Below, one piece after another: positions 29,329-36,834 of a DNA stretch of 40,662 nucleotides. Positions within the stretch are counted from its first letter, which is position 1. Every line of letters begins with the position of its first letter. The notes beneath the pieces were generated by a model. That model searched no databases, was not told the origin of the DNA, and saw only the letters and a list, made by a program, of their open reading frames with translations. Made by a program: the position numbers and the translations under genes. Source of the stretch: an uncultured Alphaproteobacteria bacterium (GTDB taxonomy: Bacteria > Pseudomonadota > Alphaproteobacteria > HIMB59); the NCBI GenBank assembly GCA_902516235.1, contig CABXXO010000006.1:1-40662 (forward strand), given 5' to 3'.

Positions 29329-29684
29329 TGAAACACGGACTCAAACAAAGAAAGTTAAATAGAACTTCATCTCATAGATTAGCCTTGCTAAAGAACTTAT
29401 CTATAAGCCTTATTAAGCATGAGACTATTACAACAACTACTGAAAAAGCAAAAGAACTCAGACCTTTTATTGAGAAATTAGTGACTAAAGCAAAAAATGA
29501 TAATTTAAGTAATAGAAAATATATTCTGGCAAAGCTTTTTAATAATAAGGAAGCTTGTCAAAAACTTTTTTCTGAAATTTCTAAAGAACAGAAAAGTAGA
29601 AATGGTGGATATACTCGTATTATCAAAAAAGGCAATAGGTTTGGCGATTTTGCCCATACAAGTATCATTCAGTTCGTAAAATAA
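29328..29684 (+). CDS. rplQ: 50S ribosomal protein L17
   Basis: Exit-side 50S protein. The hallmark start [24 protein letters not shown] is followed by LIKHETITTTTEKAKELRPFIEKLVTKAK (residues about 28-56) and the C-terminal RNGGYTRIIKKGNRFGDFA. At 118 residues it lacks the C-terminal extension that many alphaproteobacterial L17 proteins have. It closes the ribosomal run; crcB begins 6 bases later on the same strand. Confidence 0.97.
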   Translation: MKHGLKQRKLNRTSSHRLALLKNLSISLIKHETITTTTEKAKELRPFIEKLVTKAKNDNLSNRKYILAKLFNNKEACQKLFSEISKEQKSRNGGYTRIIKKGNRFGDFAHTSIIQFVK

Positions 29685-29690
29685 TAATCA

Positions 29691-30047
29691 ATGTCATCTT
29701 ATTTAGCCCTCGTGATAGGTGCTATATTAGGATCTAGCTTTCGTTACTTCTTCACTCTTTTAAATTTCACTATTTTAGGGCTACCCGCATCAATTATATT
29801 AGTGAATATTATTGGATCTGCTATGGCAGGTTATTTTTTAAATAAATTTAACGGTGCTCTATATATTTTTGTTTATATCGGTTTTTTTGGGAGTTTTACT
29901 ACTCTATCTTCCTTTAATATGGAACTATTTTCACTAGTATCGGATAAATCTTTTATCAAAGCATTAATATATTTTTCTCTTAACATCTTTATATCTTTTC
30001 TTTTCTTTTATTTATTTCATATGATCAGTCTTAGATTTGCAAATTAA
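29691..30047 (+). CDS. crcB: Fluoride ion channel CrcB (Fluc)
   Basis: Small inner-membrane protein of four helices that dimerises and exports fluoride. Family motifs are GAILGSSFRYFF near the N-terminus (arginine of the GxxxR motif), NIIGSAMAGYF with the pore asparagine, and GFFGSFTTLSSFNME with the phenylalanine/threonine pore track. The 118 residues are typical. No fluoride riboswitch can be present, because only 6 bases separate it from rplQ, so it is probably expressed with the ribosomal genes. The next gene overlaps its end by 11 bases. Confidence 0.93.
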   Translation: MSSYLALVIGAILGSSFRYFFTLLNFTILGLPASIILVNIIGSAMAGYFLNKFNGALYIFVYIGFFGSFTTLSSFNMELFSLVSDKSFIKALIYFSLNIFISFLFFYLFHMISLRFAN

Positions 30048-30849
30048 GATAGATCAAAGCTATAAAAGATTAGATAAGTTTTTATTTCAATATTTTGAGT
30101 CTCTACCTTTATCTTTATTACAAAGATTAATTAGAAAATACAAAATAAAAATTAATAACAAAAAATCTAAAGCTAATTCATCATTAATAAAAGGGGATGT
30201 TGTATATATATATTATAAATTTGAAATCAATAATGACTTATCAAATACTATAAAAATTAGTAAAGATAAAAGAAAGATTTTTGAAGATCAAATCATATTT
30301 CAAAACAATGATTTTATAGCTATTAACAAAATTGATGGATATTCTGTTCAAAGAGGATCTAAAGTATTAATTTCGTTAAAAGACATATATGAAAATGTTA
30401 TCGATCATAAATTATATATAGTTCATAGATTAGATAAAGATACTTCAGGGCTCATGCTTTTTGCAAAAAATAGGATGACTGCTAGTAAAATCTCATCATT
30501 ATTTTTAAACAATAAAATTAAAAAATATTACATTGCTGTAACAAATAATAAATTTAATAAAAATACTGATACATTAATTAATTATAATTCTGATAAAAAA
30601 GAATTAAAACTAGCATATAAAAAAATTCAACTAGATAATTATGATAATTGTTATTTGATTAAATTATTTACAGGAAAAAAACATCAAATTAGACTTCAAT
30701 TCTATCTTAATAAGAATCCTATCATTGGTGATAAAAAGTTTTCTGATAATAAATTTAATAAACTTCTTCTTTGCTCTTATAAAATTATTTTTGAATTAGA
30801 TGGTAAATTTTATAAATTTAAAATAAATCCTAATAAAATACTCTTATAA
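30037..30849 (+). CDS. rluC: RluA-family 23S rRNA pseudouridine synthase (RluC-like)
   Basis: Converts uridines to pseudouridine in rRNA. An S4-type RNA-binding region occupies residues 1-60 (RLDKFLFQYF, LIRKYKIKINNKK). The catalytic motif is VHRLDKDTSGLMLFAKN with the active aspartate in HRLDKDTSG (about residue 134). The C-terminal part has TGKKHQIRLQFYLNKNPIIGDKKF. The start is TTG at 30037, 11 bases inside crcB, since no ATG is available before the catalytic domain. The 270 residues are shorter than E. coli RluC. RluC versus RluD or another RluA member cannot be settled by eye. Its end overlaps lipB by 20 bases. Confidence 0.85.
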   Translation: MQIKIDQSYKRLDKFLFQYFESLPLSLLQRLIRKYKIKINNKKSKANSSLIKGDVVYIYYKFEINNDLSNTIKISKDKRKIFEDQIIFQNNDFIAINKIDGYSVQRGSKVLISLKDIYENVIDHKLYIVHRLDKDTSGLMLFAKNRMTASKISSLFLNNKIKKYYIAVTNNKFNKNTDTLINYNSDKKELKLAYKKIQLDNYDNCYLIKLFTGKKHQIRLQFYLNKNPIIGDKKFSDNKFNKLLLCSYKIIFELDGKFYKFKINPNKILL

Positions 30850-31456
30850 ATTCCTCTTTAAGATCCTGATAAATTTTTCCCTTATTATAATTTATTTTTA
30901 GAGCTTTCAAGCTGCTTATATCTTTGGAATTGAGACCACAAGGATCAATTTTCTGAAAATTATCTAAATCAAGATTAAAATTAATAGATAGCCCATGGTG
31001 AATGATACCCTTTGAGTATCTTAAACCAATAAATATTATTTTTTTTGATTCATTTTTGTTTTCAACCCACAAACCTCTATTTTTTTCTTTTTTTCTATAA
31101 AGTTTGATATCACTTTTTTCGAATGCTTTTATACATATATCTTCTAATGAATTTATGTAATCTATAATATTCTTTTTTCTTTTTTTTAAATTAATCAATG
31201 GATAAATAACTAATTGGCCGGGGCCATGAAACGTAATTTTACCACCTCTATTAACTTTAATTACTGGGATCTTATTTATTTCATCTATTCTAAACTCTTT
31301 GGGAGTAGAGCTTCCTGCAGTAAAGACATTTTCATGTTCTAAGAACCATATTTCCTCTTCCTTTATGTTTTCAGACATTTTTTGAATATGTTTATTCATT
31401 AATCGGGTTACTTCTTGATATTTTTTTTGCCCTTTTAGTTGTTTTATTTCAATCAT
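30830..31456 (-). CDS. lipB: Octanoyl-[acyl-carrier-protein]:protein N-octanoyltransferase
   Basis: First enzyme of lipoate synthesis; it moves octanoyl from ACP to lipoyl domains of dehydrogenase complexes. Motifs: RGGKITFHGPGQLVIYPLINL (residues 70-90, HGPGQ with its histidine), the lysine in KKIIFIGLRYSKGIIHHG (K139, catalytic dyad) and the cysteine in KIDPCGL (C173). The 208 residues are typical. The start ATG at 31456 lies 25 bases from tRNA-Leu on the opposite strand, so the two promoters must be close or overlapping. It converges on rluC. Confidence 0.96.
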   Translation of the reverse strand: MIEIKQLKGQKKYQEVTRLMNKHIQKMSENIKEEEIWFLEHENVFTAGSSTPKEFRIDEINKIPVIKVNRGGKITFHGPGQLVIYPLINLKKRKKNIIDYINSLEDICIKAFEKSDIKLYRKKEKNRGLWVENKNESKKIIFIGLRYSKGIIHHGLSINFNLDLDNFQKIDPCGLNSKDISSLKALKINYNKGKIYQDLKEEFIRVFY

Positions 31457-31466
31457 TCTTTATTAA
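31439..31466 (+). promoter_or_regulatory. Putative promoter of tRNA-Leu
   Basis: TTGTTT at 31439-31444, 16 bases, then TATTAA at 31461-31466; predicted start near 31473, 9 bases before the tRNA. The -10 and spacer match the tRNA-Tyr element, but the -35 is weaker and lies inside the lipB 5' end. Confidence 0.35.
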
Positions 31467-31481
31467 TTAAATCTATTAATT

Positions 31482-31569
31482 GCGGACGTGGCGGAACTGG
31501 TAGACGCGCAGCGTTGAGGTCGCTGTGGGATTAAATCCTGTGGAAGTTCAAGTCTTCTCGTCCGCACCA
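31482..31569 (+). tRNA. tRNA-Leu(GAG)
   Basis: Class II tRNA: acceptor GCGGACG pairs with CGTCCGC, discriminator A, encoded CCA. D loop has GGTAGACGC, anticodon stem CAGCG/CGCTG surrounds anticodon GAG at 31516-31518, and the long variable arm TGTGGGATTAAATCCTGTG (residual stem) is followed by T arm AAGTTCAAGTCTT. It reads CTC/CTT. The mgtE start is 14 bases downstream. Confidence 0.95.
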
Positions 31570-31583
31570 TGTATATAATATAA

Positions 31584-32882
31584 ATGCAAAAATTTAATAA
31601 AAAAGAGTATATTAAGTCAATTAAATCTTTTCATTCTGCTGATCAAGCAGACAGTATTGAAAGTCTTCCATTTGATTTACAGACATCAATATTAAAAACT
31701 CATACTAAATACTTTCACCCTGACTTTATTGCTTATTTACGCGAAGAAACACGTGATGATATTTTACATATGATACCTAACAAACAATTGGTTAATTTAA
31801 TTAAATATCTGGATTTAGATGATGCGGTTGAAATTCTTGGTGATTTTGAAACTAAAGAATTAGTTGAGATACTTTCTAAGCTTGGATCTCAGCAAAGAGA
31901 AAGAATTGAAGAAAGTTTTAAGTATGATGAAAATTCTGCTGGTAGACTTATGAACAGAGACTATCTTTCTATCAAGTCTAACTTAACTGTTGGTGAACTG
32001 ATCGATCAATTAAGAAATACTCGAAGAGGTCCTAAGGATTTTTATAATATTTTTATTGTAGATGATCAAAATATCCCTATTGGATATGTTCCTTCAGGCA
32101 GAGTTTTAAGATCAAAAAGATCAAAAAAATTAAAAGAAATTATTTATAAGGATATACATATAATTAAATCTGATGAGAAAATTGAAGATATCGCTTATAC
32201 CTTTAGACAGTATGGCTTAGTTTCAGCACCTGTTGTAAATTTGGATAATAAAATGATAGGTATAATGACTGTTGATGATGTTGTCGAAATTGATCATGAA
32301 GAGTCAGAAGATGATATGAGAAAATTGGGAGGTTTGTTTGTAAATGACTTTTATAAAGGTGCTTTTACATCTGCCACGTCAAGATTCATATGGTTAGGCT
32401 TAAACTTATTGACGGCCATATTAGCATCTCTTGTTATAGATATATATTCAGAACAGTTACAGCAAATGATAGCAATAGCAGTTCTAATGCCCATAGTAGC
32501 TTCAATGGGTGGTAATGCAGGCACACAAGCTATGACAATATATGTAAGAGCTATAGCAACTAAGGATATTAATAATTCAAACTATATTAAATTAGTTGTT
32601 AAAGAATTTTTAATAGGAAGTATTAATGGATTTGCACTTTCGTTAATAATGGGATTAATAGCTTATTACTGGTTTGATAGTCTTGTATTAGCATTTGCGA
32701 TATCTTTTGCCATTTTAATAAATTTAGGTTTTGCTTGTTTAGTAGGTATAATTATCCCAATTACTATTAATAAAATGAAAATAGATCCAGCATTGGCATC
32801 TGGTATTGTTCTTACTACTTTTACAGATGTATTTGGATTTTTATCATTTTTATCAATTGCAACTTACATATTAAATTTATAG
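31584..32882 (+). CDS. mgtE: Magnesium transporter MgtE
   Basis: Dimeric Mg2+ channel of the inner membrane gated by cytoplasmic domains. Order: a superhelical N domain (residues about 20-125, with DDAVEILGDFETKELVEIL), a CBS pair (about 130-250, GRLMNRDYLSIKSNLTVGELI and IGIMTVDDVVEID), and five membrane helices (270-432) with the pore signature PIVASMGGNAGTQAMT. The 432 residues are typical. The gene begins 14 bases after tRNA-Leu; a TATAAT at 31574-31579 sits just before the start and no Shine-Dalgarno sequence is seen. The next gene follows after 9 bases. Confidence 0.97.
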   Translation: MQKFNKKEYIKSIKSFHSADQADSIESLPFDLQTSILKTHTKYFHPDFIAYLREETRDDILHMIPNKQLVNLIKYLDLDDAVEILGDFETKELVEILSKLGSQQRERIEESFKYDENSAGRLMNRDYLSIKSNLTVGELIDQLRNTRRGPKDFYNIFIVDDQNIPIGYVPSGRVLRSKRSKKLKEIIYKDIHIIKSDEKIEDIAYTFRQYGLVSAPVVNLDNKMIGIMTVDDVVEIDHEESEDDMRKLGGLFVNDFYKGAFTSATSRFIWLGLNLLTAILASLVIDIYSEQLQQMIAIAVLMPIVASMGGNAGTQAMTIYVRAIATKDINNSNYIKLVVKEFLIGSINGFALSLIMGLIAYYWFDSLVLAFAISFAILINLGFACLVGIIIPITINKMKIDPALASGIVLTTFTDVFGFLSFLSIATYILNL

Positions 32883-32891
32883 TTTATTTCG

Positions 32892-34286
32892 ATGATCAAC
32901 ACAGAAATACTTAGAGAATACGATATTAGGGGTATTTACCAAAAATCATTAAAATTAGAAGATGTACAAAATATTGCAAAAAAAATCTCAAATATAATCT
33001 CTAAGATTAATACACCCAAAATCATCATAGGTCATGATGGAAGATTATCCTCCTTGGAAATTAAAAATAAACTTATTGATACTTTCAGAAGACATGGTGT
33101 TGATGTAGTAGATATTTCATTAATACCAACACCCGTGAGTTATTATGCTACAAAAAAACTAGATATTCCTAATTTAATTATGATTACAGGCTCTCATAAT
33201 CCAAAAGAATATAATGGATTAAAAATAATTATTAACAATAAGCCTTTTTTTGGAGAAAAAATAAAATCTTTAAACGATTTAGACGATGCTTCTTTATCCT
33301 CAGCATTGGGTCAATTAACATTTAAAGACGTAATTACTCCTTACACAGACGAAATTATTTCACAATTTTATAACTTAGATAAGCTTAAGATAGTTTGGGA
33401 TCCAGGAAATGGAGCCATTGCACCGATAATTCATAAAATTATTGATACGATAAAAGGAACTAATATTATTTTAAATAGAAGTATAGATGGTAATTTTCCA
33501 AATCATCATCCCGATCCTACAATTAAAAAAAATATTACTCAGATATCAAATTATATTAAAGAAAAAAAATTTGACTTGGGTATTGCATTTGATGGTGATG
33601 GTGATCGAATTGGAATATTGGATAATAAAGGAGAATTAATTTACTCAGATATTATTTTTTTACTTTTATCTTTAGATCTTTTAAAAGAAAAAAAAAACTT
33701 AGTCGCTATCGCTGATGTAAAGTGTAGTAAAATACTTTTTGATACACTTAAAAATAATGGTGTCGACATTCATATGTCAAAAACTGGACATTCTTTAATC
33801 AAAGAGATGATATCTTCAAAAAATGCAGATATTGCAGGAGAAATGAGTGGACATATTTTTTATAACTATAAATATTATGGATATGATGACGCCATATATG
33901 CCTCTTTGAAATTAATAAAGATACTCAATAGTACGAAAAAAACATTAAATGAATTAACAAATGTCTACATGAAATCAGCATCAACACCTGAGATAAAATT
34001 ATATTGTGATGAAAAAATTAAATTTAGTCTTTTAGATAAAATTGTAAAAGATATACCTAAATACTATGATAGTGGTGTAGATTTAATTACAATTGATGGT
34101 GTAAGACTGGAAACTAATAATTTTTGGTTTCTTCTAAGAGCTTCAAACACTCAAAATTGTATAGTATTTAGACTCGAACACTTTGTTAAAAATAAATTTA
34201 AAGAGGAATTAATAAAATTAATATCAATACTTGACTCATATCCATTAGATATAAATGAATTAACTAGTTTTAATCAAACAGTCTAA
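32892..34286 (+). CDS. manB: Phosphomannomutase/phosphoglucomutase
   Basis: Alpha-D-phosphohexomutase of the AlgC/ManB group, interconverting 1- and 6-phosphates of mannose or glucose for sugar nucleotides used in envelope polysaccharides. The four signature loops are present: catalytic serine S101 in TGSHNPKEYNG, metal-binding DGDGDR (D234, D236, D238), sugar-binding GEMSGH (residues 316-321) and phosphate-binding RASNTQN. The 464 residues are typical. Substrate preference (Man or Glc, algC or manB naming) cannot be told. It probably forms an operon with mgtE, and its end overlaps dacA by 27 bases. Confidence 0.93.
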   Translation: MINTEILREYDIRGIYQKSLKLEDVQNIAKKISNIISKINTPKIIIGHDGRLSSLEIKNKLIDTFRRHGVDVVDISLIPTPVSYYATKKLDIPNLIMITGSHNPKEYNGLKIIINNKPFFGEKIKSLNDLDDASLSSALGQLTFKDVITPYTDEIISQFYNLDKLKIVWDPGNGAIAPIIHKIIDTIKGTNIILNRSIDGNFPNHHPDPTIKKNITQISNYIKEKKFDLGIAFDGDGDRIGILDNKGELIYSDIIFLLLSLDLLKEKKNLVAIADVKCSKILFDTLKNNGVDIHMSKTGHSLIKEMISSKNADIAGEMSGHIFYNYKYYGYDDAIYASLKLIKILNSTKKTLNELTNVYMKSASTPEIKLYCDEKIKFSLLDKIVKDIPKYYDSGVDLITIDGVRLETNNFWFLLRASNTQNCIVFRLEHFVKNKFKEELIKLISILDSYPLDINELTSFNQTV

Positions 34287-35324
34287 TTTATTTAATTTAA
34301 TTTCATTGCATAGGTTTTTTGCTGTTTTATGATCAGCAACATTAATATAACTTATAAAATAACTACCTTTTTTTTTTATTTGATGCTCAAAACTTCTCAG
34401 TATTTTTATTTTATTTTTTAGTAAATTAATATGCTTCTTAGATTTACTAATTTTTTTGAAAGAAGATGTCTGAACAGAATAATTACTAGTGCTTTTTTTT
34501 TCATTTTTAACATAAAATTTGGTAGTCTCTTCACTTTTGCCTGCATGTATATTTCTATATTTATTCATTAGAAAGTTAATTTTATTATCTCTTTCTTTAG
34601 CAGAATTTCCTCCAAAATATATACCCAATAAATAATCATTTCCATCTATCGATAATAGTGACACCTGAAATCCTGATTTTCTTATATACCCAGTTTTTAA
34701 ACCAATATAATGATTATACTTTTCCAATAATGTATTATGTGTTATATAATTTTTTCCTTTAATTGTTACTTTAGTTTTTTTAAATCGGTATAATTGTTGA
34801 GGAAAATCTTTAATAATTTTAGAGCTAAGTTTGAATATATCATAAGCAGAAGATAAGTTAGCCCTATTTGGAAGACCATGTGGATTTGCAAAAGTTGTAT
34901 TTTCTAAATTTAATCTTTTTGCATAATTGTTCATTTTTATAATAAATTCTTTTTCACTACCTGATATTTTTTCAGCAATCGCTACTGCTGCATCATTTGC
35001 TGATTTGATAATTAATGAGTCAATCAATTCATCTACAGTAATGAAATCTCTCTCTGCTATACCTAATTTGGAGGGTTGTTGATAAGTTGCATATTTTGAG
35101 AAGAAAACACGATCATTTAAATCAAGCTTTTTCTGCTTTAATTCATCAAAAATTATGTAAAGAGTCATAATTTTAGTAAGTGAAGCTGGATAATTTTTTG
35201 TATCCTTGTTTACTTCAAAATATATTTCTTCTGATAGAGGATTACCTATTACACTGGCAATTTTTGCAAATAATGGGGATGATAAATTGACTATTAGAAT
35301 AAATGTAATAAGTATTATTCTCAT
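34260..35324 (-). CDS. dacA: D-alanyl-D-alanine carboxypeptidase with C-terminal SPOR-like region
   Basis: Low-molecular-weight penicillin-binding protein that trims pentapeptides in the periplasm. A signal peptide is seen (residues 1-20, MRIILITFILIVNLSSPLFA). Active-site motifs are SLTK (S48-K51), SAN (S108-N110) and KTG (K210-G212). After a linker, residues 281-354 (starting YSVQTSSF and ending CLIKTS) look like a SPOR domain that would bind denuded septal glycan, an arrangement common in alphaproteobacteria. The usual C-terminal amphipathic anchor is replaced by this region. The start is 27 bases from the divergent NDUFA12 gene. Confidence 0.93.
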   Translation of the reverse strand: MRIILITFILIVNLSSPLFAKIASVIGNPLSEEIYFEVNKDTKNYPASLTKIMTLYIIFDELKQKKLDLNDRVFFSKYATYQQPSKLGIAERDFITVDELIDSLIIKSANDAAVAIAEKISGSEKEFIIKMNNYAKRLNLENTTFANPHGLPNRANLSSAYDIFKLSSKIIKDFPQQLYRFKKTKVTIKGKNYITHNTLLEKYNHYIGLKTGYIRKSGFQVSLLSIDGNDYLLGIYFGGNSAKERDNKINFLMNKYRNIHAGKSEETTKFYVKNEKKSTSNYSVQTSSFKKISKSKKHINLLKNKIKILRSFEHQIKKKGSYFISYINVADHKTAKNLCNEIKLNKLDCLIKTS

Positions 35325-35346
35325 AAAGTTTTTAATTTGTTATAAT
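35318..35346 (+). promoter_or_regulatory. Putative extended -10 promoter of the NDUFA12 gene
   Basis: TATAAT at 35341-35346 is preceded by TGT (extended -10), with TTCTCA as a 4/6 -35 at 35318-35323 and a 17-base spacer. The predicted start, about 35353, coincides with the ATG at 35352, so the message would be leaderless; no Shine-Dalgarno sequence is seen. The -35 overlaps the dacA start codon. Confidence 0.5.
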
Positions 35347-35351
35347 ATGGT

Positions 35352-35660
35352 ATGTCATTAGGTTTTAAAATATATTCTTATTTTAATGGTAATCTTGTTC
35401 ATCAAGATTCGCTAGGTAATAAATATTACCATGATAAAAAAAACTCTTCAAAACGATGGGTGGTCTATGCTCAGGGTTTTGGACCAGAGTCTCTACCAAC
35501 ACAATTTCATAATTGGTTACATAATACTTCTGATGATATATCCAACCTTGATATAGATTATAATAACCAAGAGAATTTAGTTAAAAGAAGAATACAAAAA
35601 CATTCAGTAAAACACAAAGAAACTATGGATAAGGGTTATAGTAGTTGGAATCCAAAATAA
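35352..35660 (+). CDS. NADH:ubiquinone oxidoreductase accessory subunit NDUFA12
   Basis: Homologue of the mitochondrial 17.2-kDa accessory subunit of respiratory complex I, found in alphaproteobacteria and eukaryotes. Recognised by the opening FNGNLVHQDSLGNKYYHDKK, the following RWVVYAQGFGPESLPTQFHNWLH and the C-terminal region with KHKETMDKGYSSWNPK. The 102 residues are on the short side. Position is typical: next to an mlaD-like gene and a DUF2155 gene. The core complex I genes are not in the window. Confidence 0.93.
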   Translation: MSLGFKIYSYFNGNLVHQDSLGNKYYHDKKNSSKRWVVYAQGFGPESLPTQFHNWLHNTSDDISNLDIDYNNQENLVKRRIQKHSVKHKETMDKGYSSWNPK

Positions 35661-36106
35661 TTCAAGAAATTGATTCTTATGACTCTAGATACCATTTTAA
35701 AATAGGTATTATATTGAGTTTTTTTTTAATATTTTTTATTTTTCTTGTAAAAAATATAACTAGTAATGATTCAATTCCTTTTGTTGCATTCTTTAATTAT
35801 GTTGAAGGTATAAATAATAATACTGAAGTACAATTAGCTGGAATAAAGATAGGTGATATAAATAAATTAATAATTTCTCCGGATGGTATTATTGTTAAAG
35901 GATATATTGAGAGAAAATATAATATTCCAGAGGACTCAATTATAAAAATTAAAAGTGATGGTATTTTTGGAAGAAAATCATTATCTATTGAACCAGGATT
36001 TGGTGAACATTTAGATAAATCTAATCAACAATATGTATTTAACCAAACTCAAGACTCATATTCGGTTGATATGTTCCTTAGATATTTAAAAGATTTAAAT
36101 GAATAA
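35645..36106 (+). CDS. MCE-domain protein, MlaD-like (first of two)
   Basis: Likely substrate-binding component of an Mla-type phospholipid transport system anchored in the inner membrane. One membrane helix (residues about 19-39, IGIILSFFLIFFIFLVKN) is followed by an MCE domain with FNYVEGINNNTEVQLAGIKIGDINK and DGIFGRKSLSIEPG. At 153 residues it matches single-MCE MlaD. The start is TTG at 35645, 16 bases inside the NDUFA12 gene, supported by AAGGG upstream. Its MlaE/MlaF partners are not in the window. A second MCE gene follows with 8 bases of overlap. Confidence 0.85.
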   Translation: MESKIIQEIDSYDSRYHFKIGIILSFFLIFFIFLVKNITSNDSIPFVAFFNYVEGINNNTEVQLAGIKIGDINKLIISPDGIIVKGYIERKYNIPEDSIIKIKSDGIFGRKSLSIEPGFGEHLDKSNQQYVFNQTQDSYSVDMFLRYLKDLNE

Positions 36107-36539
36107 GAAAATAAATATAGAATTTATTCTTGGACTATTTATATTAATTATATCCATAATTTGTATTTTTTATTATTCTTCTAAAATAAATCTTTTTAAC
36201 AAAATTGAAACCTTTCAGATTAACTCTAGTTTTTTCGATATAGGTAATGTGAATATAGGCAATGATGTTAAGATTAAAGGTGTGAAAGTTGGGGAAGTAT
36301 CTGGTATTTCGCTAGATCAAGAGAATTATATGGCAATAATTACCTCATCTATTTATGAAAATATTAAAATACCTATTAACTCTATATTTAAAATATCTAA
36401 TAACGGATTTATAGGATCTCCATATATAGAAATACAATTAGGGGAAAGTGAGGTACTACTTAAAAATAATGATTACACGAATGATAATATTGATGCAGTG
36501 TCTTTGGAAGAAATTATTAATAATTTTATTTTTAAATAG
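36099..36539 (+). CDS. MCE-domain protein, MlaD-like (second of two)
   Basis: Single-MCE protein of 146 residues with an N-terminal membrane helix (residues about 8-28, EFILGLFILIISIICIFYY) and an MCE domain: SFFDIGNVNIGNDVKIKGVK, GEVSGI and SNNGFIGSPYIEIQLG. It is clearly related to, but well diverged from, the preceding protein, so this is an old duplication or a dedicated partner and not a split gene: each copy has its own helix and complete domain. It overlaps the upstream gene by 8 bases and the downstream DUF2155 gene by roughly 47. Confidence 0.83.
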   Translation: MNKKINIEFILGLFILIISIICIFYYSSKINLFNKIETFQINSSFFDIGNVNIGNDVKIKGVKVGEVSGISLDQENYMAIITSSIYENIKIPINSIFKISNNGFIGSPYIEIQLGESEVLLKNNDYTNDNIDAVSLEEIINNFIFK

Positions 36540-36834
36540 TATTTTTTTTTGTCAATTACAAGCCTCAGAAATCAATAATATAAAGCTTCTAATTTTAGAT
36601 AAATCTTCTTCATCAAAATATGAACTTGATTTTTTAAATTCATATAAATTTAGAAATTTATCATTTGAACTAGTTTCATGTAAAAAAATTGAATTTGATA
36701 AATATCTTGACACAGCTGCTTTACTAAAAATTACTCAAAATAATGATATTTTTATTGGTTGGTTTTTCAAATACACTGATGAATTAAATTTGTATTCTAA
36801 TAAGATATACGAAGTTTCATTAACTGACTGTTAA
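36493..36834 (+). CDS. DUF2155 domain protein, probably exported
   Basis: Recognised as DUF2155, a family of unknown function found in alphaproteobacteria, from the central LSFELVSCKK and C-terminal TQNNDIFIGWFFKYT and YEVSLTDC pattern (GW...SP-like block followed by a final Cys). The start at ATG 36493 gives a plausible signal peptide (WKKLLIILFLNSIFFCQLQAS). GTG 36448 and ATGs at 36469 and 36481 are alternatives; none has a clear ribosome binding site. It ends 4 bases inside the convergent accC. In relatives the family sits between mlaD or NDUFA12 and aat; here aat is missing. Confidence 0.75.
   Translation: MQCLWKKLLIILFLNSIFFCQLQASEINNIKLLILDKSSSSKYELDFLNSYKFRNLSFELVSCKKIEFDKYLDTAALLKITQNNDIFIGWFFKYTDELNLYSNKIYEVSLTDC

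Noticed and set aside
36099..36539. Second MCE gene as the frameshifted tail of the first
   Set aside because: It has its own N-terminal membrane helix and complete MCE domain, so it is a separate gene.
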